Shown here piece after piece: positions 9,009 to 17,557 of a DNA stretch of 64,000 bases (position 1 is the stretch's first letter; each line of letters begins with the position of its first letter). The stretch is from assembly GCF_900106535.1 (NCBI RefSeq), contig NZ_FNOH01000006.1, positions 310,001-374,000 on the forward strand, given 5' to 3'. Made by a program: the position numbers and the translations under genes. Below the pieces are notes generated by a model. The model saw nothing but the letters and a program-made list of their open reading frames with translations, did no database searches and had not been told where the DNA came from. Source of the DNA: Myxococcus xanthus. GTDB lineage: Bacteria > Myxococcota > Myxococcia > Myxococcales > Myxococcaceae.

Positions 9009-9079
9009 GGAACGTTCCGTCCAGTTCGAGTCGTCCATGGCCCCCCGGGCAGGGGGGGCCGGTGGAATGAACGTTCCGT
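9009..9079. promoter_or_regulatory. Two GGAACGTTCC-type palindromes flanking a GC hairpin upstream of pabB
   Basis: GGAACGTTCC at 9009-9018 is a perfect 10-base palindrome. A second copy, TGAACGTTCC at 9068-9077, differs by one base, and both extend as GAACGTTCCGT. They are 59 bp apart, about six helical turns, and enclose a perfect GC stem (GGCCCCCC with GGGGGGCC, 9039-9060) that lacks a U tract. The region lies between the HerA gene stop and the pabB start, so the sites may be operators for the pab operon. This is sequence observation plus inference; no regulator is assigned. Confidence 0.35.
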
Positions 9080-9083
9080 GCGG

Positions 9084-12000
9084 TCAGCGTGAGCCGCGTT
9101 CCAGCGTGCGGCGTGCCTCCTTGAGGATTTCGTCCTCGGAGAGCTGGTCGGTGCGAATCGCGGAGCGGTCCGCCTTCAGTTGCTGGACCTTCCCTTCGCG
9201 CAGGACATGGAACTGGCCCGGCTTCTGGCCGGGGAGGCGGGTTTCGGCATCGATGCGGGCCTCGGTGAACATGGGCTTGAGCTTCTTCAGGGCGTTGTCT
9301 TCCTTCACCCCGCCGACGAACCAGGTGCGCACGTTCTCCCGGCACTTGTAGTCCAGGTCTCCCGGGCTCTGCGTACCCAGCATGACGCCCACGCCCGCCG
9401 AGCGCGCGCGCTTGAGCAGGTTCTCCATCGGCTGCTTCGTCGCGGGCTTGCTCGTCGCGGGCAGATAGATGTCGGCTTCGTCGAAGAGCATGACGGCCTG
9501 GAGCCTGGAGGCGGGGTGCTGGCTGGTCCAGCGGTTCGCCTCCAGCAGCAGTTGAGACACCCAGAAGCGGACGCGGCTGAGGTCTCCCAGGTACTTGGTG
9601 CTGATGATGCTCAGGCGCGTCTTGCCCGGTGTGCTCGCGGCGCCGAGCCCCAGCAGTTCGCTGATGTCCAGACGTTCTCCACCCGTTGCCAGCAGGGGGC
9701 GGAGGTCGAGCCGGAGCACTTCGAGGTCCTGGGCGAGCTTGGCGAACGTCTTGGTTGGCAGGCCCCCCGTTTCCTGCCGGAGCGACTCGTCCTGCTCCGC
9801 GACGAACTTCTGGACCATCTCCAGGGTCAGTTCAGTGCCCGGAGGCCGCTGGACCAACAGGCGCAAGGCCTGCGTGAGCAGCGCCCGGGCTGCCTTGTCA
9901 TTGGGGCTGGTCTTGTATTCGAGCATGCCCGCGATGGCGTCCGCGGCCTGCTGCACACCTTGCTCACGCTCTTCCGGCGACAGGCTTTCAAGGCCGCGTG
10001 GAATCACAGGGATGGCCAGCGGCCGCCCGTCGGAGCGGCCCGGCGTGTAGAGCGCGACCTCGACGCGCTCGCGCAGCAGGCGGCGCCGCTCGATGAGGGC
10101 GGGGTCGTCCAGATGTTCCTCCCAGGAGAGGTCACGTGCGTACGCGGCGAGGTCCCCCTTCCGGTCGACGAGGATGGCGGGCACACCGCGGAGGAGCAGT
10201 TGCTCCAGGACGTTGAGCGCCAGCGTCGTCTTGCCGCTTCCCGTGGTGCCGAGGAAGGCGCTGTGGCGGGTCAGCTCGGACGGGTCCACGGTCACCACCT
10301 GGCTGAACACACCTTCCGAGGAGCCAATCCGCAGCGGTCCTGTGAGTGTTTCCGGGGGACGTGGGGAGGGCGTCGGAGCGGCGGGGCTCGCGTTGCCCCT
10401 GAATCCGATGGGGGGCTTCATTCCCTGGGGCGGTGTCATGGTGCGGCCCGTCAGCATCGGCGATTCGATGGTGATGTCCTGCAACGGGTCATCCGAAAGG
10501 GATTCGGCCCGGCCTTGCCTGGCCCGCTGGGCGGCGATGGGCTCGCGGGCGGAGCGCACGCCTCTCGCCTCCAGTGCGCTCGTTTCGGCGCGGGCCGGAG
10601 GGGTGGACTTCGCTCCCGAGAGGACTTGGGCCGGGACAGGCGTTCCATACGGCAACGTCGGTGGGCTGTTGAACAGCTCCGTCTGTGCCTTGGTTGCGGT
10701 GCTCCGGGCTCCGACATTGCCCATCGGGACACCCGTGCCACCCTTGGGCGGGGCGTCCGGCTTCTCCAGCCCCAGGATGTCGCTCACGGACTTGAGCCGG
10801 GTGATGGGGCGAGCCGTCCGGCTCCATTCCAGGAGGGCGGCTTCACCCGCATGCCTCTCACGGAAATTGCGCAGGGCCATGAGGTCCCGAAGCTCCGTGT
10901 CTCCGACGACGACCCGGCGTCCGCCCTTGCGGAGCAGCGCGCCCAATTGCTCGGCGACGACACCGCCGGGGCGGGCTGGAGGGAAGTCGGTGGTCCGCAC
11001 CACCACAGGTGTCTTTCCCGCGGCTTTCTTGAGCGCTTCGGTCATCTGCCTGCCGAGGCCGCCGCCACGCGAGTCCCGCTCACACAGCGCGACGAGGAGC
11101 TTGCTTCCCTCCGGGTGGACCTGGACGTCCAGCATCTCCTTGTCCTTGGGCTTGACGTCGAAGCGCTTCGCGTCTCCGAGCTCCTTGCCGCCGGCTTCAA
11201 TGGCCCAGGCCAGCAGTTCCGCGACACGCGCGGGCTCTTCGGGTGGGTCAATTCGCAGGGTGGCGCGGAAGTCCGTCCACAGTTGGTCCATATCCAGCTT
11301 GGAGACTTGCTGCTGCTGAGCCAAAGGTGTCTTCGCCACGCCCGGGCCCTGGGGACGTTGCAGCGGGAAGTTGGCGGGCAGCTTGCCGTCCTGGATGGCG
11401 CGGTCGCGGTAGCGGCGGCACTCATCCAGGACATCGCGTGCGCGGTGGCCGCCCAGCGCGTCGAAGCCGTTCGCCGGAATGGGCCAGGTCGGGTCCGACG
11501 GGGAGACCGCGAAGCCTCGCTGTTCAAACAGGTCATGAAGTCGCCGCGCCGCGAGGTCCCTGGCCGTTTCGGCCGTCACGGTCCGCTCCAGCGTCACGGG
11601 CTCGGGGTCGTTCTCGATGCGATCCACCGTTCCCTGGTTGAGCAGGGGCTTCATCTTCGCCCAGTAGTCGGCGAGGCAGCAGAAGACCACGACCGCGCGA
11701 GGCACCTTGCTCGCGATGGCCGCCAGGCTGTTCATCGCGCGCCGGAAGGAGTTCTCCATCTGTGGGCGCTGCTCGAAGTCGCTGACGTCCTCGACCTGGT
11801 CGACGCAGAGCACGAGCGCCTGGCCCAGGCCGCCCATCAGTCGCCCCAGGTGTTCCACCATCCGCGCCGGCGCATCGTCGGCGGTCCGGGGGATGAGGTT
11901 GCCAATGACGCGCTGGTCCGCCTCGGACAGTTCCTCGCAGCGCAGCCAGTGGAAGATGCGGCGATTGAGCCGAGGGTCTCTTCGATGCAGGTAGATGAGG

Positions 12001-12569
12001 GCGCGCAGCAGGTCGACTTCCACTTCCCGGAAGCGAGGGTCCAGCAGCAGCTCGTCCGCCACTGCCCGGATGGTGCCGTGCAGCTCTTCATCCTCCAGAA
12101 TCTTCTCGTCCTGCAGGTGCAGTACGAATGCGCTGTTGCACTGGGCCATGAGCGCGTCCGACAGGTGCATCAGCCCGCTGTCGTCATCGCCTCCCGCCCG
12201 AATGAACGGCTTGTCCAGGGAATCGATGAGGTTGGACAGGATGTAGCGGTCGTACTGGGTCGCATCGACGGTCATCGGCATGTAGCCGACGAAGCCCTTC
12301 CGCTGACCATGCGCGAGGTTGCGGAAGGCGCGCACCAGGTGCGTCTTGCCGCTGCCTGATTCGCCGAGCAGGAGCAGCAGCTTTCCGGCGCTCGGGGGCG
12401 TGTCCGAGGACGCCTTGTCGAGCAGCCGCTTGAAGGAGCGGCGAGCCGGCGCGTTGAGGGCCTCCACGTCGAATGGGTCCGCCTGCCAGATGTGCTGGCC
12501 CTGTTCGACGCTGGTGAAGACCTCGCGAGAGTCATCAAGGAAGATATCGAGGCGGGGGTCGTTGGCCAC
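9084..12569 (-). CDS. Dual ATPase: N-terminal AAA plus C-terminal HerA/FtsK-like domain (putative defence protein)
   Basis: 1161 residues from a GTG at 12569 with AGGAG six bases upstream. Residues about 50-400 form a first P-loop module: LLLLGESGSGKTHLV (Walker A) and ALVLCVDQVEDVSD (Walker B). A Pro/Ser/Thr-rich linker spans about 590-740. A second ATPase begins near 760 with FLGTTGSGKTTLAL (Walker A), AILVDRKGDLAAYA, then AVMLFDEADIYLPA (Walker B) and VGVMLGTQSPGDLDYK, typical of HerA/VirB4/FtsK-type DNA-pumping ATPases (DUF87). Such hexameric ATPases work with nucleases in DNA end processing and several anti-phage systems. Here it is last gene after a DUF559-type nuclease and an unknown partner. 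The specific pairing is not one I recognise. Confidence 0.85.
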   Translation of the reverse strand: MANDPRLDIFLDDSREVFTSVEQGQHIWQADPFDVEALNAPARRSFKRLLDKASSDTPPSAGKLLLLLGESGSGKTHLVRAFRNLAHGQRKGFVGYMPMTVDATQYDRYILSNLIDSLDKPFIRAGGDDDSGLMHLSDALMAQCNSAFVLHLQDEKILEDEELHGTIRAVADELLLDPRFREVEVDLLRALIYLHRRDPRLNRRIFHWLRCEELSEADQRVIGNLIPRTADDAPARMVEHLGRLMGGLGQALVLCVDQVEDVSDFEQRPQMENSFRRAMNSLAAIASKVPRAVVVFCCLADYWAKMKPLLNQGTVDRIENDPEPVTLERTVTAETARDLAARRLHDLFEQRGFAVSPSDPTWPIPANGFDALGGHRARDVLDECRRYRDRAIQDGKLPANFPLQRPQGPGVAKTPLAQQQQVSKLDMDQLWTDFRATLRIDPPEEPARVAELLAWAIEAGGKELGDAKRFDVKPKDKEMLDVQVHPEGSKLLVALCERDSRGGGLGRQMTEALKKAAGKTPVVVRTTDFPPARPGGVVAEQLGALLRKGGRRVVVGDTELRDLMALRNFRERHAGEAALLEWSRTARPITRLKSVSDILGLEKPDAPPKGGTGVPMGNVGARSTATKAQTELFNSPPTLPYGTPVPAQVLSGAKSTPPARAETSALEARGVRSAREPIAAQRARQGRAESLSDDPLQDITIESPMLTGRTMTPPQGMKPPIGFRGNASPAAPTPSPRPPETLTGPLRIGSSEGVFSQVVTVDPSELTRHSAFLGTTGSGKTTLALNVLEQLLLRGVPAILVDRKGDLAAYARDLSWEEHLDDPALIERRRLLRERVEVALYTPGRSDGRPLAIPVIPRGLESLSPEEREQGVQQAADAIAGMLEYKTSPNDKAARALLTQALRLLVQRPPGTELTLEMVQKFVAEQDESLRQETGGLPTKTFAKLAQDLEVLRLDLRPLLATGGERLDISELLGLGAASTPGKTRLSIISTKYLGDLSRVRFWVSQLLLEANRWTSQHPASRLQAVMLFDEADIYLPATSKPATKQPMENLLKRARSAGVGVMLGTQSPGDLDYKCRENVRTWFVGGVKEDNALKKLKPMFTEARIDAETRLPGQKPGQFHVLREGKVQQLKADRSAIRTDQLSEDEILKEARRTLERGSR

Positions 12570-12589
12570 GGGGCGCTCCTGGGTTCGGG

Positions 12590-13591
12590 CTAGACGACGA
12601 CGAAGTGGAAGCTGGCGCCGAAGGACCGGACCTCGGAATCGGCGACGTCATTCGGATCCATGGCGGACACGAGGTCCGCGCGCGTCAGTGACAACAGGCG
12701 GGTTCGGTTGGCCTCCAGGAGCGCCGCGTCGAATGCCTCGCGGGTGCTCCACTCCGGCTGGAGGGCCTTCCACACGTGGGAGATGAAGACCTTGTTCTCG
12801 CCAAAGCGGCCCGTGGGGAGGGCGCGGGCGACCGACAGCACGCGCTCGGCGAAGGCCGCCGGAGAGGGAGGGGCGTCTGGACTCGTGGATGCACGGTCCG
12901 CCGGCGCGTCCTCGGAGGCGTCGGCGTCCTGCGCAACAGCCCACCGTCGCATCAGGGACAGGCGCACGGCCTCCGCATCCACGCGGGGGGCGCCCGCCGC
13001 ACGCGCCGCAAGCTGCTCCACGCCCTTGCGCGGGTCCATCGTTTTCGCGTCCAGCATCTTCCCGAGCAGGTGGGCCTGCACCGCGCCCAGGGTGAAGGGC
13101 CGGTCCGTCTCGACGCCGAGCTGCCGCCACAACAACCGGTCCCGCGTCTGCGCCAGGGTGAGGCCTTCCTCGGTGTCCAGCCCATGCTGGCGCTGAAGCG
13201 CGGCGGCGCGCACGCCGTCGGCACCCTTCATCCGCGCCAACACCGCCTTCGATGGCCGCAGGTCCAAGCTGCGCGCCACCAGGTGCGTGGCCTTCAGCCT
13301 CTTCCACGTCAGCCCGCGCGGCGGCTGGTCCAATTGGAGGAAGCGCAGCACCTCTGTCCGGCCCTTGGGCGTCAGCTCCAAGCCGCTGCGCCCGCGCACC
13401 GCCACGGTTCCTCCGCCCAGCAGCGCCTCCATGAGCGCCTCGAAACGGAGCTTCCATTCCGCACGGCTGAGCTGATGCTCCACGAAGGGCCGGAGTGCAT
13501 CCTCCAACTCCTTGCGCGTACCGCGCCGCTCGCTGCGCGTCATGAGCCAGGACAAGGCAATGCCTGACAGCCGGTGGTCAGCGCTTCCCAT
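12590..13591 (-). CDS. Unknown protein of the nuclease/HerA operon, winged-helix-like ends
   Basis: 333 residues from an ATG at 13591 with AGGA eight bases upstream; the start lies inside the end of the nuclease gene (14-base overlap), indicating coupling. No membrane segment. The N-terminus (ALSWLMTRSERRGTRKELEDAL, later LELTPKGRTEVLRFL) and the C-terminus (FISHVWKALQPE, then RLLSLTRADLVSAMDP and a final Phe-rich strand) both look like small helix-rich DNA-binding or adaptor folds with a beta wing. An Asp/Ser/Pro-rich linker sits near 215-240. I do not recognise a named family. Placement between nuclease and HerA genes suggests an adaptor or target-recognition subunit; this is inference. Confidence 0.75.
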   Translation of the reverse strand: MGSADHRLSGIALSWLMTRSERRGTRKELEDALRPFVEHQLSRAEWKLRFEALMEALLGGGTVAVRGRSGLELTPKGRTEVLRFLQLDQPPRGLTWKRLKATHLVARSLDLRPSKAVLARMKGADGVRAAALQRQHGLDTEEGLTLAQTRDRLLWRQLGVETDRPFTLGAVQAHLLGKMLDAKTMDPRKGVEQLAARAAGAPRVDAEAVRLSLMRRWAVAQDADASEDAPADRASTSPDAPPSPAAFAERVLSVARALPTGRFGENKVFISHVWKALQPEWSTREAFDAALLEANRTRLLSLTRADLVSAMDPNDVADSEVRSFGASFHFVVV

Positions 13592-14801
13592 TCGATGCTT
13601 CCTTCCCGCTGAGCTCACCCCTGCGGGTGGCAATCAACGTGTCGAGGGTTTCAAGAATCTCTTCCAGTCGCGTCACCACGTCGTCCGCGAGGAAGCGGAC
13701 CACCCAGTAGCCCGAGCACTGGAGCGCAACGTCTTTGCGCCGGTCTCGGCGGAAGCCGTCGGGGCTGCGGAAGTGGAAGTAGCCGTCGATTTCCACAGCC
13801 AGCTTCAGCTCCGTGCAGAGCAGGTCCACTTCCAGCCTCCGGCCACCTCCGACCGGATCCACATGGCCATTGAGGACGAAGAGGCCTCGAGTGGAGGCAT
13901 GGTCCTGGAGCCGGGCGTGCAGGAACTTCTCCGCCTCGCTCCGGGCGCGGCCATTGGCGTCCCGGTAGGCCGAGGCGATGGTGCGCACCGCCGAGTCGTA
14001 GAGCGCGACGACCTGTTCGGACGAGCCTTCCTGCCGGAGCCGGGCGCGCGTGGACGCCACCGCGGCCTCGGGGAACTCGCGGGTGTCTTCGTCGAGCTCC
14101 GGCTCGGCTAGGTCCAGCCGGCCTTCCCGCAGCATGGCGAGGATGTGGGACTCCTCCCTCCGGAGGTGCTCGGCGAGCCCCTCGGCGGTGAGCACGCAGC
14201 CCGTCGTGAGCGCGGGGGCCGCGGTGCACAGGGCCGCGGCGGTGCGGAGCGCCCGGAAGTCAGAGGGACCGGCCCGCACGCGCAGGGCCGGCGTGCTTCC
14301 GGCGGGGACCAATGCCATCAGCGTTTGGAGGGCCGGCAGCGGCGCGCGCGCAATGGCCTGGCTCACCGCGTCTGGAAGCACACCGGACGGCGGCGGGGCC
14401 GGGCTCTCCAGCAGGGCTCGGCACAGCTCCCAGGTGGCGGACTGTCCCTGCGGGGGCGTCAGGCCTTCCAGCAACACGCGCCGCTGGTGCGCCGTCTTGC
14501 CTTGGAACTGGAGCGTCCGTGCCTGGTTCTGGGGCTGGGAGCGAACGACGAACACCTCCGCGTCACCCATCAGGTCCCGTTCCCTGGCGAGCGCCGCCGC
14601 CCACGCGGAGACGACAGCGCGCACGTCATCCCCGTCCACGACAACGACACTCAAGCCCCGGCGCTGAATCCACTCCGTCCAGACGGTCAGCGCCCGCTCC
14701 GGCGGCCCGACGAGCGTGCTCAGCGTTGCAATGCCTTGCGCGCGTCTCCGGGCATGCCGGTCCAGTGAGCCGAGAAGCGCTGCATCCAATGGTGGGTGCA
14801 A
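13578..14801 (-). CDS. DUF559-type PD-(D/E)xK nuclease protein
   Basis: 407 residues if the TTG at 14801 is used (a GGGGGA run lies eight bases upstream; no in-frame ATG fits better). The last 130 residues are a Vsr/DUF559-like nuclease: an upstream Glu in RSEAEKFLHARLQ, the catalytic Asp in RLEVDLLCTELKLAVEIDG with the following Glu-x-Asp, and DRRKDVALQCSGYWVVRFL, the family's DxxRd..L...Gy.v.R ending. The N-terminal 270 residues (VGPPERALTVWTEWI, then VVVVDGDDVRAVVSAW) resemble a degenerate P-loop domain without the Walker lysine. It is first gene of a three-gene operon with an unknown protein and a HerA-like ATPase, consistent with a DNA-targeting effector. Confidence 0.8.
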   Translation of the reverse strand: MHPPLDAALLGSLDRHARRRAQGIATLSTLVGPPERALTVWTEWIQRRGLSVVVVDGDDVRAVVSAWAAALARERDLMGDAEVFVVRSQPQNQARTLQFQGKTAHQRRVLLEGLTPPQGQSATWELCRALLESPAPPPSGVLPDAVSQAIARAPLPALQTLMALVPAGSTPALRVRAGPSDFRALRTAAALCTAAPALTTGCVLTAEGLAEHLRREESHILAMLREGRLDLAEPELDEDTREFPEAAVASTRARLRQEGSSEQVVALYDSAVRTIASAYRDANGRARSEAEKFLHARLQDHASTRGLFVLNGHVDPVGGGRRLEVDLLCTELKLAVEIDGYFHFRSPDGFRRDRRKDVALQCSGYWVVRFLADDVVTRLEEILETLDTLIATRRGELSGKEASNGKR

Positions 14802-14992
14802 GCCATTTCCCCCGAGGTCGCGCGATGGTCTGCCTTCGCGGAGGGTTGGAAGCCTGCTCCTCTCATGGACTTCGATGCAACCCCCTGGGGAGGTGTGGAC
14901 AGCTGAGAGTGATTGTGCTTGGGCGAGTCAGAGATTGCATCCCGAGGTCTTCCGGACCCCGTGCTCGCAATGTCTGTCGTCTGTGCAACGGC

Positions 14993-16570
14993 TCAGGCCT
15001 CTTCCACGCCCAGCGCCGCGCGCAGCTCGGGCATCCGGGCCAGGGGCACCGCGCCGAAGACGAAGCGGTCCGGCCGCACCACGGCCACGTCGGCGCCGTG
15101 CTCTCGGAACCACTCGGACAGCCTGCCGGTGTGGTCCTCCACGCTGTTGTCGCCCAGGCCCGGGACACCCGCGGAGCGCACGGTGACGGCGCGGGCCCCC
15201 AGGGATTCGGCCAGCTCACGGGCCACCTCCGTCCCCGGGCTGCCGCCCCGGCTCAGCACGGCGAAGCCGGAGCCCAGGCTGTCATCCAACAGGTGTTCCT
15301 CACCGGACGCACGACGCACGCGCGGTTGGGGAAGGTAGCTGCCTTCAGCGGCCTTCCGACCCGAGCGGCGGCCGCCCAGCATCCAGCCTTCCTCGATGGC
15401 GGGCGCCGGCTTGAAGCGGAATCCCTCCACGAAGCGGCGCGCGGCCGGAACGGCCTGGAGGCCCCGGAGCACGGTGTCACGTACCCAGGCCATGGGCGTG
15501 CTGCGCGCGGTGAACACGGAGCCCAGCCGCGCGGTGGCTTCCAGCAAGGCGCGCACGTGCGGACGGCGCTCCACGGCGTAGGTGTCCAGCAGCGCCTCGG
15601 GGGCGCGGCCCTGGAGGACCCACGCCAGCTTCCACGCGAGGTTCGCCGCGTCGCGCAGCCCGGACACCAGGCCCTGACCCAGGAAGGGCGGCAACAGGTG
15701 GGCCGCGTCTCCCGCCAGGAAGGTGCGGCCCACGCGCCAGCGCTGCGCCACCACCGAATGAAAGCTATAGAGCTGCGCTCGCTCCACCGTCACCCGGTCT
15801 GGATTCACATAAGGCCCAATCAGACGGCGAATCGTGCCGGGCTGCGTCATCTCCTCGCCCGTCTCGCCCAGGCGCAGGCGGAACTCCCAGCGGAACCGCC
15901 CCACGGGACCACGCCCGACGAAGCCGGGGCGGACCGGGTCGCAGACGACATGACATTCGGCGGGGGCGTCTTCCTCGGCCACGGTGCCGGAGATGGCAAT
16001 CCACGGCTCCTGGCCGCCGCGGCCTTCCATGGGGATGCCCAACAGCGCGCGCACCGTGCTCCGCCCACCGTCACAGGCCACCAGGTAGCGGGCGCGCACC
16101 CCGTGCCGGACTCCGGACGTGAGGTACCGCACGGTGACGCCCGCGCCGTCCTGTTCCAGTGATTCCACCTCGGTGCCCGTGCGCAGCTCAGCGGCGGGGA
16201 AGCGGGAGAGCCCCTCGCGCAGCGCCTTCTCCAGGAGCGGCTGGTGGAAGAACCAGATGGGCGCGTGGCCGTAGCCGAAGTCCACCTGACCCAGTTGGAC
16301 CTGGGCAATGGGTTGGCCGCCCACGCCGGTGAAGGTGACGTGGCGGCCCTGGCGCAGGTCGGGCTTCAGCACGTCGAGCAGCCCCGCGGCCTGGTAGATG
16401 CGCAGGGCCTCGTCGTCACAGGAGAAGGCCCGGGGTTGGCCATGCGGCGCGGCCTCCCGTTCGAGGACGAGCACGCGCACGCCCTGGAGTCCCAGGAGGT
16501 TGGCGGTGAGCACACCCACCGGCCCGCCTCCCGCGATGACCACATCCACTTCCTCGATGTCGGCCGACAT
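14993..16570 (-). CDS. FAD-dependent aromatic monooxygenase (PHBH/MhpA-like)
   Basis: 525 residues. Residues 8-35 (DVVIAGGGPVGVLTANLLG) form the dinucleotide-binding GxGxxG, about 155-170 have YLVACDGGRSTVRALLG (the DG motif), and about 280-300 have RTFLAGDAAHLLPPFLGQG, the GD motif binding FAD ribityl. The C-terminal 130 residues form the thioredoxin-like tail of MhpA/PheA-type hydroxylases. These enzymes use NAD(P)H and O2 to hydroxylate phenolic substrates. It is 39 bp downstream of the epimerase gene in an acyltransferase-epimerase-monooxygenase operon. Whether it tailors a secondary metabolite or degrades an aromatic compound cannot be read from sequence. Confidence 0.85.
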   Translation of the reverse strand: MSADIEEVDVVIAGGGPVGVLTANLLGLQGVRVLVLEREAAPHGQPRAFSCDDEALRIYQAAGLLDVLKPDLRQGRHVTFTGVGGQPIAQVQLGQVDFGYGHAPIWFFHQPLLEKALREGLSRFPAAELRTGTEVESLEQDGAGVTVRYLTSGVRHGVRARYLVACDGGRSTVRALLGIPMEGRGGQEPWIAISGTVAEEDAPAECHVVCDPVRPGFVGRGPVGRFRWEFRLRLGETGEEMTQPGTIRRLIGPYVNPDRVTVERAQLYSFHSVVAQRWRVGRTFLAGDAAHLLPPFLGQGLVSGLRDAANLAWKLAWVLQGRAPEALLDTYAVERRPHVRALLEATARLGSVFTARSTPMAWVRDTVLRGLQAVPAARRFVEGFRFKPAPAIEEGWMLGGRRSGRKAAEGSYLPQPRVRRASGEEHLLDDSLGSGFAVLSRGGSPGTEVARELAESLGARAVTVRSAGVPGLGDNSVEDHTGRLSEWFREHGADVAVVRPDRFVFGAVPLARMPELRAALGVEEA

Positions 16571-16609
16571 GGACTTCCCCCCGGAAGCAGGTCCGCTGCG
16601 GGGAGAAGT

Positions 16610-17557
16610 CTAACGTCCTTGGCCCCCCGCGGGGAGGATGGGCGAGGATTCGCGGAAGATGCGCAGCGAGTCCGCCACGCTGTGGCGGTATTCGAAGCCC
16701 GTGGCGTCCAGGAAGCGGCGGTTGTCCACGACGATGGGGAAGCGCAGGTGGTCCAAAGCGCCCATTGACAGGCGGGGGAGGCCGGCCCGGCCCAGCAGCA
16801 TCGATAGCAGCGGCGCGGGCAAAGGCACCGCCCTGCGCCCTGTCTCCCGGACGATGACGGACAGCGGAATCGGCGGAGGGCCCGCCACGTTGAAGAGTCC
16901 CCGGACCTGCTTCTCCAGCGCCAGCGTCAACGCTGTCACCACGTCTTCCTCCTGGAGGACGTGGAACAGGGGGTCGTACCCGAGCACCAGCGGCACGCGA
17001 CGGCCCTTGAGGAAGGAGGACAGCGTGCCGGTGCCGGGGGCCCCCAGGGTGTAGGGCAGCCGCAGCACGGCCGTCGTCATCTTCGGCAGGCGCCACAGCG
17101 CGGTGGCCGCGTACAGGTCGGCGGCCACCAGGTCCGCCAGCTCCGGAATGGCCTCCAGCGCGCGAGGCGGCTCGTCCTCGGAGTGGTACAGCGGCGAGTC
17201 CGGCGCCGCGCCGTAGAAGGTGTGCCGCCCCACGAAGAGCATCTGCTTCACGCCATGGGCCGCGCAGTGGTCGAACACCGCCTTGGTGCCGTCCAGGTTG
17301 ATTCGCCCGCGCTCCTTGCCCGGCACCGTGAAGGCGGTGACGGTGGCCATGTGCACCACGGCTTCGGGACGCCAGCGGCGGAAGACGTCCTCCGCGGCGC
17401 GCTTGCGCACATCGCCCCGGTAGACCTGGATGCCGGCCTCTTTGGCCTCGGCCCAGGGGCGGGTGTCGATGCCCGCCACCTGATGCCCGCGCGCGTGCAG
17501 GTGCAGCGCGAGCTGGCGGGCAATGCCTCCGGAGATGCCTGGAATCAGCACCCTCAT
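16610..17557 (-). CDS. NAD-dependent epimerase/dehydratase family protein
   Basis: 315 residues. It opens MRVLIPGISGGIARQLALHL, an extended-SDR nucleotide site with the G-x-x-G-x-x-A pattern, then GIDTRPWAEA (acidic residue for the adenosine ribose) and AVVHMATVTAFT. The usual YxxxK catalytic pair is not obvious: around the expected place the sequence reads GRHTFYGAAPDSPLYHSEDE. It may therefore be a non-canonical family member without classical epimerase chemistry. Its start overlaps the acyltransferase stop by ATGA (17554-17557). The role could be lipid, sugar or polyketide modification; I cannot decide. Confidence 0.75.
   Translation of the reverse strand: MRVLIPGISGGIARQLALHLHARGHQVAGIDTRPWAEAKEAGIQVYRGDVRKRAAEDVFRRWRPEAVVHMATVTAFTVPGKERGRINLDGTKAVFDHCAAHGVKQMLFVGRHTFYGAAPDSPLYHSEDEPPRALEAIPELADLVAADLYAATALWRLPKMTTAVLRLPYTLGAPGTGTLSSFLKGRRVPLVLGYDPLFHVLQEEDVVTALTLALEKQVRGLFNVAGPPPIPLSVIVRETGRRAVPLPAPLLSMLLGRAGLPRLSMGALDHLRFPIVVDNRRFLDATGFEYRHSVADSLRIFRESSPILPAGGQGR

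Noticed and set aside
9039..9060. GC hairpin as an intrinsic terminator for the HerA operon
   Set aside because: The stem is perfect but no U tract follows on either strand; it is kept only as part of a possible regulatory region.
9180..12359. Plus-strand open reading frame of over 1000 codons antisense to the dual-ATPase gene
   Set aside because: It lacks domain motifs, has His/Arg/Ala-rich low-complexity composition, and is the usual antisense shadow in very GC-rich DNA; the minus strand has two intact ATPase domains.
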